Assembly: GCA_019347775.1 (NCBI GenBank)
Contig: JAHWKP010000009.1
Coordinates: forward strand, 1-19,938
Reading direction: 5' to 3'
From: Actinomycetota bacterium
GTDB taxonomy: Bacteria; Actinomycetota; Acidimicrobiia; Acidimicrobiales; JAHWKP01
Length of the DNA: 19,938 nt
Positions 1 to 6,678 of this stretch are shown here, piece after piece (position 1 is the stretch's first letter; each line of letters opens with the position of its first letter). The position numbers and the translations under genes are program-made. A model generated the notes under the pieces. The model ran no database searches and was not told the DNA's origin. It was given only the letters and a program-made list of their open reading frames with translations.

Positions 1-185
1 TGCTCGGCCTAGACGCCGTGCCGGTCTGGCAGGCCTTCCTGTCGCTCGGGATCTCGGTCGCCTCAATACCCCTTGTGGTCTGGGGCGCCGCCTCGGTGTA
101 CTCGGCAGCCGTCGTCCGCACCGGCCAGAAGACCCGCTGGTCAGAGGTCCTGCGCCCCTGGCGCCTAAAGCGCACCCCCGCCTAG
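1..185 (+). CDS. C-terminal fragment of an ABC-2-type transporter permease (5' end outside window)
   Basis: The reading frame beginning at base 3 is open to TAG at 183-185, giving 60 residues. They comprise a hydrophobic helix rich in L, V, G and A, followed by a short cytoplasmic tail containing YSAAVVRTGQKTRW and ending in a basic stretch. This arrangement (last membrane helix, then Y-x-x-x-V-x-R-x-G-x-K/R) resembles the C-terminus of ABC-2-family permeases of the NatB/YhaP kind, which form the membrane channel of ABC exporters. The assignment is by resemblance only, because most of the protein lies outside the window. The gene precedes the dcw promoter and is separated from it by a hairpin, so it is probably not part of the same transcription unit. 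Confidence 0.55.
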   Translation, partial: LGLDAVPVWQAFLSLGISVASIPLVVWGAASVYSAAVVRTGQKTRWSEVLRPWRLKRTPA

Positions 186-209
186 GCGCCGCCCGCCCCA
201 AACCCCCGA

Positions 210-239
210 GCAATAGGCGCCAAATCTGGGGCTTATTGC
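210..239 (+). terminator. Hairpin after the permease gene, possible terminator without a U tract
   Basis: Arms GCAATAGGC (210-218) and GCTTATTGC (231-239) pair over 9 bp including one G-T wobble. After one mismatch two more G-C pairs form, leaving a loop of about 6 nt. The hairpin sits 25 nt after the permease stop and 22 nt before the -35 of the mraZ promoter. No T-run follows, so intrinsic termination is only inferred; insulation of the dcw operon from upstream transcription is the likeliest role. Confidence 0.4.
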
Positions 240-261
240 CTGCACCTCTCGTACAACGGTG

Positions 262-290
262 TTGACCGGTGGGGGGAAGTGGTTTATGGT
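262..290 (+). promoter_or_regulatory. Sigma-A-type promoter of mraZ and the dcw operon
   Basis: TTGACC (262-267) is followed by a 17-bp spacer and TATGGT (285-290), a close match to the housekeeping -35/-10 consensus at ideal spacing. Transcription would start near 297, so any mraZ start codon upstream of that (for example GTG at 279) is excluded. The hexamers match those of the ftsZ promoter at 13381-13410 (TTGACC...TAYGGT), so the two promoters share a design. Confidence 0.75.
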
Positions 291-312
291 GGCACGCAGT
301 GGCGCGGTGGGG
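269..312 (+). promoter_or_regulatory. Tandem GTGG boxes at 10-bp spacing, putative MraZ operator
   Basis: GTGG occurs at 269, 279, 289 and 299, exactly one helical turn apart. A GGGG in the same register lies at 309, and a further GTGG at 307. Known MraZ proteins bind short G-rich tandem boxes repeated every 10 bp upstream of their own gene, for example TGGGN with 5-nt gaps in E. coli. The array overlaps the spacer, -10 and start region, so bound MraZ would block RNA polymerase. That this MraZ recognises GTGG is inferred from position and periodicity. Confidence 0.7.
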
Positions 313-377
313 AGGGGCCCCAGGCGTCAGAGGGAGCCATGGTGGCGGATGTCGATCTGGGAGCAGGGCGGAGCGCG

Positions 378-806
378 GTGGAGTTCACCGGCGATTACCG
401 CCACTCGGTCGACCCCAAGGGCCGGCTGGTTCTGCCCGCCAAGCACCGTGACCGCCTCCAACTGGGCGGCTTCCTCACCAAATTCGCGGGCGGCTGTCTG
501 GCCGTCTTCACTGCGGCCGAATACGAGGTCGTGGTGAACCGCCTCCGCGAGCAGGCCCGCAATGGCGAGCTCGGCATCGAGACCATCCGCCAGGTCGCGG
601 CCTCGACCATCGACGTCAAGCCCGACGCCCAGGGCCGGGTGCTCATACCCGAGCCGCTGCGGACCTGGGCCGGCATCGACACCGACGTGGTGGTCGCCGG
701 GATGTTCAATCACATCGAGATATGGCCGGTGACCAAGTGGGAGGACCGCCAGGACCAGGACCAGGTCGTCGCCGGCGAGGACGCTCTGGCGAGGGCGGCC
801 TTCTGA
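378..806 (+). CDS. mraZ: MraZ transcriptional regulator of the dcw cluster
   Basis: MraZ is a DNA-binding protein with two AbrB/SpoVT-like halves that assembles into a ring and autoregulates the division and cell wall operon. The two diagnostic D-x-x-G-R motifs are present: DPKGR (residues 12-16) followed by LVLPAKHR, and DAQGR (83-87) followed by VLIPEPLR. An aromatic/acidic stretch (NHIEIWPVTKWED) precedes the C-terminus, as in other MraZ proteins. The GTG at 378 gives 142 aa beginning VEFTGDY, which matches the family length (about 143 aa) and the usual M-F-x-G-x-Y start. Its GGAG at 370-373 is rather close. ATG 339 and GTG 342, with AGGGAG just upstream, are in-frame alternatives. As first gene behind the GTGG array it probably represses its own promoter. 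Confidence 0.93.
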   Translation: MEFTGDYRHSVDPKGRLVLPAKHRDRLQLGGFLTKFAGGCLAVFTAAEYEVVVNRLREQARNGELGIETIRQVAASTIDVKPDAQGRVLIPEPLRTWAGIDTDVVVAGMFNHIEIWPVTKWEDRQDQDQVVAGEDALARAAF

Positions 807-1002
807 CATGGCTCTTCTCGACTTCGCGAAACGGGAGCCGCGGCGCATGCGCCGTTCTCCGATCATCCAGACCCGTAGAGAAGGGGGAGTTAAATTCCAA
901 CACTCCCACTCCGCCCACTTCTCCTTCTCATTCGGGCCTGGTTCAACGCATCGTCCGGGGTACCTACCCCTCTCCGGACAGTGTCAGATCGGGGAGCGGC
1001 GG
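807..1002 (+). promoter_or_regulatory. Structured mraZ-rsmH leader with three inverted repeats, candidate cis-regulatory RNA
   Basis: The 196-nt gap between mraZ and the rsmH start is the longest in the operon. It contains a perfect 14-nt palindrome CGGCGCATGCGCCG (841-854). It also contains a compound hairpin: GAGAAGG (878-884) with CCTTCTC (923-929), and GGGAGT (885-890) with ACTCCC (902-907). A third hairpin pairs GTCC (953-956) with GGAC (976-979) and GGGG (957-960) with CCCC (967-970), ending 11 nt before the rsmH ribosome site GGGGAG. A structured 'mraW' RNA motif has been described upstream of this gene in Actinobacteria; I cannot confirm that this region belongs to that family. The frame from ATG 808 is open into rsmH but does not resemble protein. 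Confidence 0.5.
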
Positions 1003-1956
1003 ATGAGCCGCGTGTCCAAGCACCAGCCGGTGATGGTGGATGAGGTGGTCTCGCTCCTCGCCGCCACGCCTGTTCTCCCCGAAACAGGAAGAGCGGTGCT
1101 CGTGGACGCCACCGTCGGAGGAGGCGGCCATTCCGCCGCCCTACTGACGGCTCATCCCCATCTAGACCTCGTCGGCCTCGACCGTGACGCCGACGCCATG
1201 GAACGCTCCTCCGAGACCCTGGCCCGCTTCATCGACTCCGGCCGGGCCCGGCTCCAGCACGCCCGTTTCGACCGCATCCGTGAAGTAGCTCCGGGGCCGC
1301 TCTCCGCCGTCCTCTTCGATCTCGGAGTCAGCTCGGAGCAGCTCGACACGCCCGAACGCGGTTTCAGCCTCCGCTCCGAAGGACCCCTCGACATGCGCAT
1401 GGACCGAGGCCAGCTCCTGACCGCGGCCGACATCGTCAACCAGGCCGAAGCCGATGACCTCGCCGACATGTTCCGCGACAGCGGCGAAAGCCGCGCCGCC
1501 GACCGAATTGCCCGGGCCATCGTGAACGCCCGCCCGCTGCGCACCACCAGCGAGCTGGCCGACGTGGTGGCCCGGGCTGTCCCGCAGGGACGTGGCCGCC
1601 GCCGCGGCCACCCCGCCACCCGCGTCTTCCAGGCATTGAGGATCGCCACCAACGACGAGATGGATGTCCTGCGCACCGCCATCACGGAGGCCATCGACGC
1701 CCTCGTTCCCGGCGGCCGCTGCGTCGTTCTCTCGTACCACTCCGGCGAGGACCGCCTGGTGAAGCGCCTGTTCCTCGAGGCCTCCACCGGAGGCTGCACC
1801 TGCCCGCCGACACTGCCGTGTGTCTGCGGTGCGGTGCCAAAGGTCCGACTCCTGACCCGCGGAGCGCGCATGCCCTCCGCCGCGGAAGTCGACCGGAATC
1901 CCAGAGCTTCAGCGGCCCGACTTCGGGTCGTCGAGAAGCTTCCCGACACGACCTGA
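1003..1956 (+). CDS. rsmH: 16S rRNA (cytosine(1402)-N(4))-methyltransferase RsmH
   Basis: RsmH (MraW) uses S-adenosylmethionine to methylate N4 of C1402 in the decoding centre of 16S rRNA. The 317-aa product has the family order: HQPVM (residues 7-11), the SAM-binding loop DATVGGGGHS (35-44), GLDRDADA, DLGVSSEQLD followed by RGFSLRSEGPLDMRMD, GHPATRVFQALRI, and VLSYHSGEDRLVK. A cysteine-rich segment (CTCPPTLPCVCG) before the C-terminus is common in actinobacterial members. The start at 1003 is chosen because GGGGAG lies 6 nt upstream and the protein then begins at the usual place. The frame is open back to ATG 808, but that would add 65 residues of non-conserved sequence. It ends 13 nt before ftsL. 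Confidence 0.96.
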   Translation: MSRVSKHQPVMVDEVVSLLAATPVLPETGRAVLVDATVGGGGHSAALLTAHPHLDLVGLDRDADAMERSSETLARFIDSGRARLQHARFDRIREVAPGPLSAVLFDLGVSSEQLDTPERGFSLRSEGPLDMRMDRGQLLTAADIVNQAEADDLADMFRDSGESRAADRIARAIVNARPLRTTSELADVVARAVPQGRGRRRGHPATRVFQALRIATNDEMDVLRTAITEAIDALVPGGRCVVLSYHSGEDRLVKRLFLEASTGGCTCPPTLPCVCGAVPKVRLLTRGARMPSAAEVDRNPRASAARLRVVEKLPDTT

Positions 1957-1969
1957 GAGGGGGAGTCAG

Positions 1970-2479
1970 ATGGCAGTAGTCGCCTTCCCACTTCCAGTCC
2001 GGACTCCGGCTCCGAGGCGCCAACCGACCGCGCCCGAGCGCAACCGCGAGGCCGTCAAGCTCGTCCGCCCGGCGCGCACACGTGCACTTCCCCGTGCCGG
2101 GCGGGCAACTTCCACCGTCCGCCGCCGCGCCGCCTGGGGCTTGGTCTCTCTTATCGCGGCAGTGGCTCTCGCCGTCTCCGCCTGTCAGGTTCTGATCGCG
2201 CAATCGCAGTTCGAGCTGGCCCGGCTGCAGTCCGACGCGGCCACCGCCGAGGACCGTTACGACCGACTTCGCCTGCAAGTAGCCGAGCTCGAGTCGCCCG
2301 GCCGGATCATGGCGACCGCTCAAGAGCGGCTCGGCATGGTGCCTCCTCCTGGAGTCACCTACCTCACGCCGGTCCCCTCGGAATCGGCCACCCCTACCGT
2401 CGCGCCCGCCCGCCCGTCGGACGAAGCCGTGGCCGACGACTGGTCTCGCATCAAGCCGATTCTCGCCACCCGCCCGTAG
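1970..2479 (+). CDS. ftsL: FtsL-like septum protein, single-pass membrane
   Basis: Small bitopic divisome protein of 169 aa. It has a basic, proline-rich cytoplasmic N-terminus (1-53), one membrane helix at about 54-75, and an extracytoplasmic helical segment at about 77-108 that looks coiled-coil. Next comes a short conserved-looking block, SPGRIMATAQERLGMVPP, and a proline/alanine-rich tail. This layout and the position between rsmH and ftsI identify FtsL, which with its DivIC/FtsB partner and FtsQ scaffolds and activates FtsW-FtsI. Sequence conservation is poor in this family, so the call rests largely on topology and context. A strong purine-rich ribosome site (AGGGGGAG, 1958-1965) lies 4 nt before the ATG. 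The cytoplasmic tail is longer than in E. coli. The TAG stop directly abuts the ftsI ATG. Confidence 0.85.
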   Translation: MAVVAFPLPVRTPAPRRQPTAPERNREAVKLVRPARTRALPRAGRATSTVRRRAAWGLVSLIAAVALAVSACQVLIAQSQFELARLQSDAATAEDRYDRLRLQVAELESPGRIMATAQERLGMVPPPGVTYLTPVPSESATPTVAPARPSDEAVADDWSRIKPILATRP

Positions 2480-4264
2480 ATGCGCGACCAGCCCCGCCGC
2501 TCGCCGCGCCGGGAGCGCTCCGTGAGTTCGAGACGCAGGACGCCACGTAGGCCGAACCGCTCTGAAAGACCGGACGACGGCATGCGCCTGCGCCTCGGCG
2601 CGATGGTCATGGCCCTGGCCATGGGCTTCGGCCTGCTCACCTTGCGCGTCGGCCAGGTCCAGGTCCTGTCAGCCGACCGACTGGAAGCCCTCGGCGAGGA
2701 CCAGCGCGTGCGCACCCTCGAACTTCCCGCCGAGCGGGGCTCGATCTTCGACCGCAACGGAAGGGAGCTCGCCCTCTCCCTGCGACAGCAGACCGTCTGG
2801 GCCAACCCCCGGGTCATCTCAGATCCCTTCGGCATGGCCAAGACCCTCGCTCCCGTGATCGGCGTCGACGAGGACAAACTCGTGGAGCGGCTCAGCCGCG
2901 ACGCCGCCTTCGTCTATCTCGCCCGCAAAGTCGATGACCGCGTCGCCGAGCAGGTCAAGAATCTCAAGCTTCCGGGTATCGACCTGCTCCCCGAACCCGA
3001 GCGCTTCCTGCCGGCCGGAACCCTCGCCTCGAGCGTCATCGGCCAGGTCGGTATCGACAACGAGGGCCTATCCGGTCTCGAGTCGCAGTTCAACTCCCGG
3101 CTCGCAGGCGAGCCAGGGACCCTCGTATCCGAGAGGGACCCCCGCGGACGGCCCATTCCCGGCGGCGAGCGCGCCTTCCGTCCATCCGAGGCCGGCACCG
3201 ACCTGGTGCTCACCTTGGACCGCTCCTTGCAACATCAAACGGAGAAGGCGTTGGCCTCGCAGATCCTCTCGTCGAACGCGGACGGTGGCACTGCCATCGT
3301 CATGGAAGTCGGCACCGGCGAGGTACTCGCCCTCGCCAACCTGGCCCGCGCCGGAGCGGACGCCCCTGACGGCGCTCCGCCCGTCGGTCCCGCCCGAGCC
3401 AACCGCGCCGTGACGACGGTGCATGAGCCGGGATCGGTCAACAAGATGATCACGGTCGCTGCAGCCCTGGAAGAGGGCCTCGTATCGCCGTCGACCGAAC
3501 TCCTGGTCCCCGACCGCCTGCTCGTGGCGGACCATGTGTTCAGCGACCACGATCCCCATCCGACAACCAACTGGTCGGTCACCGAGATCATGGCGCAGTC
3601 CTCCAACATCGGCGCCATCAAGCTGGGCCAGCAGCTCGGCAAGGAGCGCCTCGACTCGTACCTCCGACAGTTCGGCTTCGGCGCGCCGACGGGTCTCGAC
3701 TTCCCAGGGGAATCCGCCGGCCTCTTGCTGGAACCCGACAACTACTCAGGAACCAGCCTCGCCACCATCTCCCTGGGCCAAGGCATCGCGGTCACCGCCA
3801 TGCAGATGCTCACTGCGTACAACACCGTCGCCAACGGTGGCGAGTACGTCGCTCCGAAGCTCGTGCGGGCCACCGTCGAGCCCGACGGAGCGATCAACCC
3901 GACGCCCGACTCCGCTCGGCGGCGGGTGGTGTCGCCCCGCGTGGCCGAGCAGGTCTCCGCCATGCTGGTCGAGGTTGTGCAGCGCGGCACCGGCGAACTC
4001 GCCGCGGTGGAGGGCTACACGGTGGCCGGAAAGACCGGCACGGCCCGCAAGCCCCGCGACGGCGCCCGCGGATACGAAGCCGGTGCCTATGTGGCCAGCT
4101 TCGCCGGTTTCGTGCCGGCCGAATCTCCCGGTCTGACCGCCATCGTCCTCCTCGACGAGCCCAAGCCCATCTACGGTGGAGTCGTGGCTGCTCCCGTGTT
4201 CGCCGAGGTCGTTCGCTACGCCCTGCGGCTCTTCCGCATTCCGCCGCCCGCGACCGCGACCTAG
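2480..4264 (+). CDS. ftsI: Division-specific transpeptidase FtsI (penicillin-binding protein 3)
   Basis: Class B penicillin-binding protein (594 aa) that cross-links septal peptidoglycan with FtsW. A very arginine-rich cytoplasmic tail (1-36) precedes a single membrane helix (about 37-57). The non-catalytic domain starts with RGSIFDRNG (87-94, the usual box). The transpeptidase domain carries the active-site S-x-x-K as SVNK (Ser319, Lys322), S-x-N as SSN (374-376) and KTGT (518-521), each at expected spacing. No PASTA domains follow, so it is the FtsI type rather than an accessory PBP. ATG 2480 follows the ftsL TAG with no gap, so translation is probably coupled. murE starts 3 nt after its stop. 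The polybasic tail is notable but common in actinobacterial FtsI. Confidence 0.96.
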   Translation: MRDQPRRSPRRERSVSSRRRTPRRPNRSERPDDGMRLRLGAMVMALAMGFGLLTLRVGQVQVLSADRLEALGEDQRVRTLELPAERGSIFDRNGRELALSLRQQTVWANPRVISDPFGMAKTLAPVIGVDEDKLVERLSRDAAFVYLARKVDDRVAEQVKNLKLPGIDLLPEPERFLPAGTLASSVIGQVGIDNEGLSGLESQFNSRLAGEPGTLVSERDPRGRPIPGGERAFRPSEAGTDLVLTLDRSLQHQTEKALASQILSSNADGGTAIVMEVGTGEVLALANLARAGADAPDGAPPVGPARANRAVTTVHEPGSVNKMITVAAALEEGLVSPSTELLVPDRLLVADHVFSDHDPHPTTNWSVTEIMAQSSNIGAIKLGQQLGKERLDSYLRQFGFGAPTGLDFPGESAGLLLEPDNYSGTSLATISLGQGIAVTAMQMLTAYNTVANGGEYVAPKLVRATVEPDGAINPTPDSARRRVVSPRVAEQVSAMLVEVVQRGTGELAAVEGYTVAGKTGTARKPRDGARGYEAGAYVASFAGFVPAESPGLTAIVLLDEPKPIYGGVVAAPVFAEVVRYALRLFRIPPPATAT

Positions 4265-4267
4265 CCC

Positions 4268-5647
4268 GTGCGGCTCGACCGCCTGGCCCGTCAGATCGTC
4301 GGCGCTGAGCTGACCGGCGAGCCCTCCGCCGACGTGACCGCCGTGGTCCACGACGTACGCGACGTAAGCCCAGGTGCTCTGTTCTGCTGCGTGCGCGGCT
4401 CCCGCGTCGATGGCCATGACCTCGCCGCGGAGGCCGTGTCTTTCGGAGCGAGCGCCCTCGTCGTCGAGCGGCCGGTCGCCTCCGACGTCCCGCAGATCCG
4501 GGTGTCCAACACCCGGGCCGCGATGGGCCCGATCGCAGCCGAGCTCGCCGGGCACCCGTCACGGAACCTCAAGGTCTGCGGCGTGACGGGCACCAACGGC
4601 AAGACGACAACGGTCGCGCTACTAGAACCCATCCTCGAGGCGGCGGGGATGTCGACGATCACCATCGGCAGTCTCACGCCCCACGAGCCCGGACGCCCTC
4701 CCAATACCCCGGAGGCACCGGAGCTGCAGTCGACGCTGGCCGCCGCCCTCGAAGCCGGTACCTCGGCGGTCGCCATGGAGGTCTCCTCGATCGGCATCGC
4801 ACAGCACCGCGTCGACGGCATGTGGTTCTCCGTCGGCGTCTTCACCAACCTCACCCAGGATCACCTCGAGTTCCACGGCGACATGGAGTCGTACTTCGCC
4901 GCAAAACGCGCCCTGTTTACTGAGGATCGCGTCGGCGCGGCGGTAGTCAACCTCGACGATCCGTACGGCCGGCGGCTACTGGACGAACTCAAGGGCTCGT
5001 CGTTCCCGGTACACACCTACTCCGTCGAGGACGGGCGTATTCCCTTGCAGTTGCCGGGCGAACACAACCAGTCCAACGCCCGAGCCGCCCTGGCCGCGGC
5101 CGAGGTTCTGGGCGTCGACCGCTCGGTCGCCATCGAAGCTCTCGCTCAAGTCGAAAGGGTCCCGGGCCGCATGGAAAAGGTCGAGATGGGACAGGCCTTC
5201 ATCGCCTTGGTCGACTACGCCCACACCCCCGACGCGCTCGCGAAGTCGCTGGAGGCGGCGCGCGAGATCGCCGGCGACGCCAAAGTGACCGTCGTGTTCG
5301 GGTGTGGGGGAGATCGCGACCACGCCAAGCGCCCGATAATGGGAGACGTCGCGACCCGCCTGGCCGACCGAGCCGTGCTCACATCGGACAACCCCCGCTC
5401 CGAGGATCCCGCACGGATAATCGATGAGGTGCGCGAGGGCGCCAAGTCAGACGTTTTGTTGGTCGAAGTCGATCGACGCAAGGCGATCCGAGAGGCGGTC
5501 GCGCTGGCCGCGCCAGGCGACGTCGTATTAGTCGCCGGAAAGGGCCACGAGTCCGGGCAGGAGATCGCCGGAGAGGTGATTCCCTTCGACGACAGACAAG
5601 AGCTCGCCACTGCCATCGCCGAGAGACAACGGAGCGAACAAACGTGA
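4268..5647 (+). CDS. murE: UDP-MurNAc-L-Ala-D-Glu:meso-diaminopimelate ligase MurE, compact form
   Basis: ATP-dependent ligase adding the third amino acid to the peptidoglycan precursor. The 459-aa product has the N-terminal UDP-binding domain (HDVRDVSPGALF...DGHD, 28-51), the ATP loop GTNGKTT (108-114), the ligase signature TNLTQDHLEFHG, and the lysine expected to be carbamylated (Lys213 in AAKRALF). It also has VDYAHTPDAL and the meso-DAP recognition motif DNPR (374-377). It is shorter than usual MurE (roughly 490-500 aa). The shortfall lies around residues 250-262, where the segment before the PGEHNQSN (usually G-x-F-N-x-x-N) block is nearly gone. Translation starts at GTG 4268, three bases after the ftsI stop; no clear ribosome site is seen. 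Its TGA overlaps the mraY GTG. No murF follows. Confidence 0.95.
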   Translation: MRLDRLARQIVGAELTGEPSADVTAVVHDVRDVSPGALFCCVRGSRVDGHDLAAEAVSFGASALVVERPVASDVPQIRVSNTRAAMGPIAAELAGHPSRNLKVCGVTGTNGKTTTVALLEPILEAAGMSTITIGSLTPHEPGRPPNTPEAPELQSTLAAALEAGTSAVAMEVSSIGIAQHRVDGMWFSVGVFTNLTQDHLEFHGDMESYFAAKRALFTEDRVGAAVVNLDDPYGRRLLDELKGSSFPVHTYSVEDGRIPLQLPGEHNQSNARAALAAAEVLGVDRSVAIEALAQVERVPGRMEKVEMGQAFIALVDYAHTPDALAKSLEAAREIAGDAKVTVVFGCGGDRDHAKRPIMGDVATRLADRAVLTSDNPRSEDPARIIDEVREGAKSDVLLVEVDRRKAIREAVALAAPGDVVLVAGKGHESGQEIAGEVIPFDDRQELATAIAERQRSEQT

Positions 5648-6678
5648 TTGCCGTCATGCTGGCCGGTGGTATCTCGATGGTGCTCGCCCTCGTCGGCACT
5701 CCCGCGTTCATCAGGTGGCAACACGCCCAGGGCATCGGTCAGCCCATTCGAGACGACGGCCCGAGCGGTCACCACACCAAGGTCGGTACTCCGACGATGG
5801 GTGGCCTCGTGCTCGTGGTCGCCGCGGTCATCGGCTATTTCGTTTCGCACCTAAGGCCGGGTGCCGTCTTCAGTCGCGCCGGCCTCTTGATCATCGCCGC
5901 GGTCGCCATCGCCGCCGCCATAGGGCTGGTCGACGACTGGCTCAAGGTGCACTACCAGAACAGCCTTGGCCTTGACGCCCGCATCAAGTTCGGTTTGCTG
6001 GTCGTAGTAGCGATCGCCTTTGCCCTGTCCGTGCAGGTTTGGGCAAGCGCCCGCACGGAATTGGCTTTCACCCGCTACGACTCCATCGGTTTGGACCTCG
6101 GCCAGGCGGGCTGGATCGCTCTGGCCGTGCTGATGATCGTGGCCACGACCAACGCAGTCAACTTCACCGACGGGCTCGACGGGCTCGCGGCCGGCAGCTC
6201 GGCCTTTTCTTTCGGCGCGCTAGTGATCGTCGGCTTCTGGCAGTTCCGAAACCCGGAGGTCTACGCCGTGCCCCAGGCGCTGGACCTGGCCCTCACGGCG
6301 GCCGCCTTCACCGGAGCCTCGATCGGCTTTCTGTGGTGGAACGCGGCGCCCGCCCGCATCTTCATGGGCGATACCGGATCTCTCGGCATCGGGGCGGGCC
6401 TGGCCGGTTTGGCGCTGGTGATGAACGTCCACCTCTTGCTCCCGGTGCTCGGGGGCTTGTTCGTTCTCGAGGTCCTCTCGGTCGTCGTACAGGTGGCGAG
6501 CTTCAAGATCTTCCGACGGCGCATGTTCCGGATGGCGCCCATCCATCACCACTTCGAACTGCTGGATTGGCCACAGACGACGGTCGTCGTCCGCTTCTGG
6601 ATCCTCGCGGGGCTGTGCACGGCTCTCGCCCTCGGCGTCTTCTATGCCGACTTCATCAATCTCGGCGGAATCGAATGA
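5644..6678 (+). CDS. mraY: Phospho-N-acetylmuramoyl-pentapeptide transferase MraY
   Basis: Polytopic membrane enzyme that transfers phospho-MurNAc-pentapeptide from UDP to undecaprenyl phosphate, making lipid I. The 344-aa protein has about ten hydrophobic helices and all family landmarks: GTPTMGG (48-54), the metal-site aspartate pair in VDDW (97-98), NFTDGLDGLAAG (173-184), FMGDTGSLGIG with Asp243, and the cytoplasmic RMAPIHHHFELLDW with the triple histidine (301-303). The start is GTG 5644, overlapping the murE stop by 4 bp (GTGA), and its own stop overlaps the murD ATG by 4 bp (ATGA). Both overlaps suggest coupled translation. In most bacteria murF lies immediately upstream; here murE does. 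Confidence 0.97.
   Translation: MIAVMLAGGISMVLALVGTPAFIRWQHAQGIGQPIRDDGPSGHHTKVGTPTMGGLVLVVAAVIGYFVSHLRPGAVFSRAGLLIIAAVAIAAAIGLVDDWLKVHYQNSLGLDARIKFGLLVVVAIAFALSVQVWASARTELAFTRYDSIGLDLGQAGWIALAVLMIVATTNAVNFTDGLDGLAAGSSAFSFGALVIVGFWQFRNPEVYAVPQALDLALTAAAFTGASIGFLWWNAAPARIFMGDTGSLGIGAGLAGLALVMNVHLLLPVLGGLFVLEVLSVVVQVASFKIFRRRMFRMAPIHHHFELLDWPQTTVVVRFWILAGLCTALALGVFYADFINLGGIE

Noticed and set aside
808..1002. N-terminal extension of RsmH from ATG 808
   Set aside because: The 65 extra residues do not resemble any RsmH N-terminus, whereas ATG 1003 has GGGGAG at 6 nt and yields the usual HQPVM start.
4268..5647. MurE as a hidden MurE-MurF fusion or as MurF
   Set aside because: Length is below that of one normal MurE, and the DNPR motif and MurE N-terminal block identify a single MurE.
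6039..6674. Long open frame running into murD from 6039
   Set aside because: It lies wholly inside mraY in another frame, and its arginine-rich product is typical of a high-GC shadow. MurD begins at ATG 6675.
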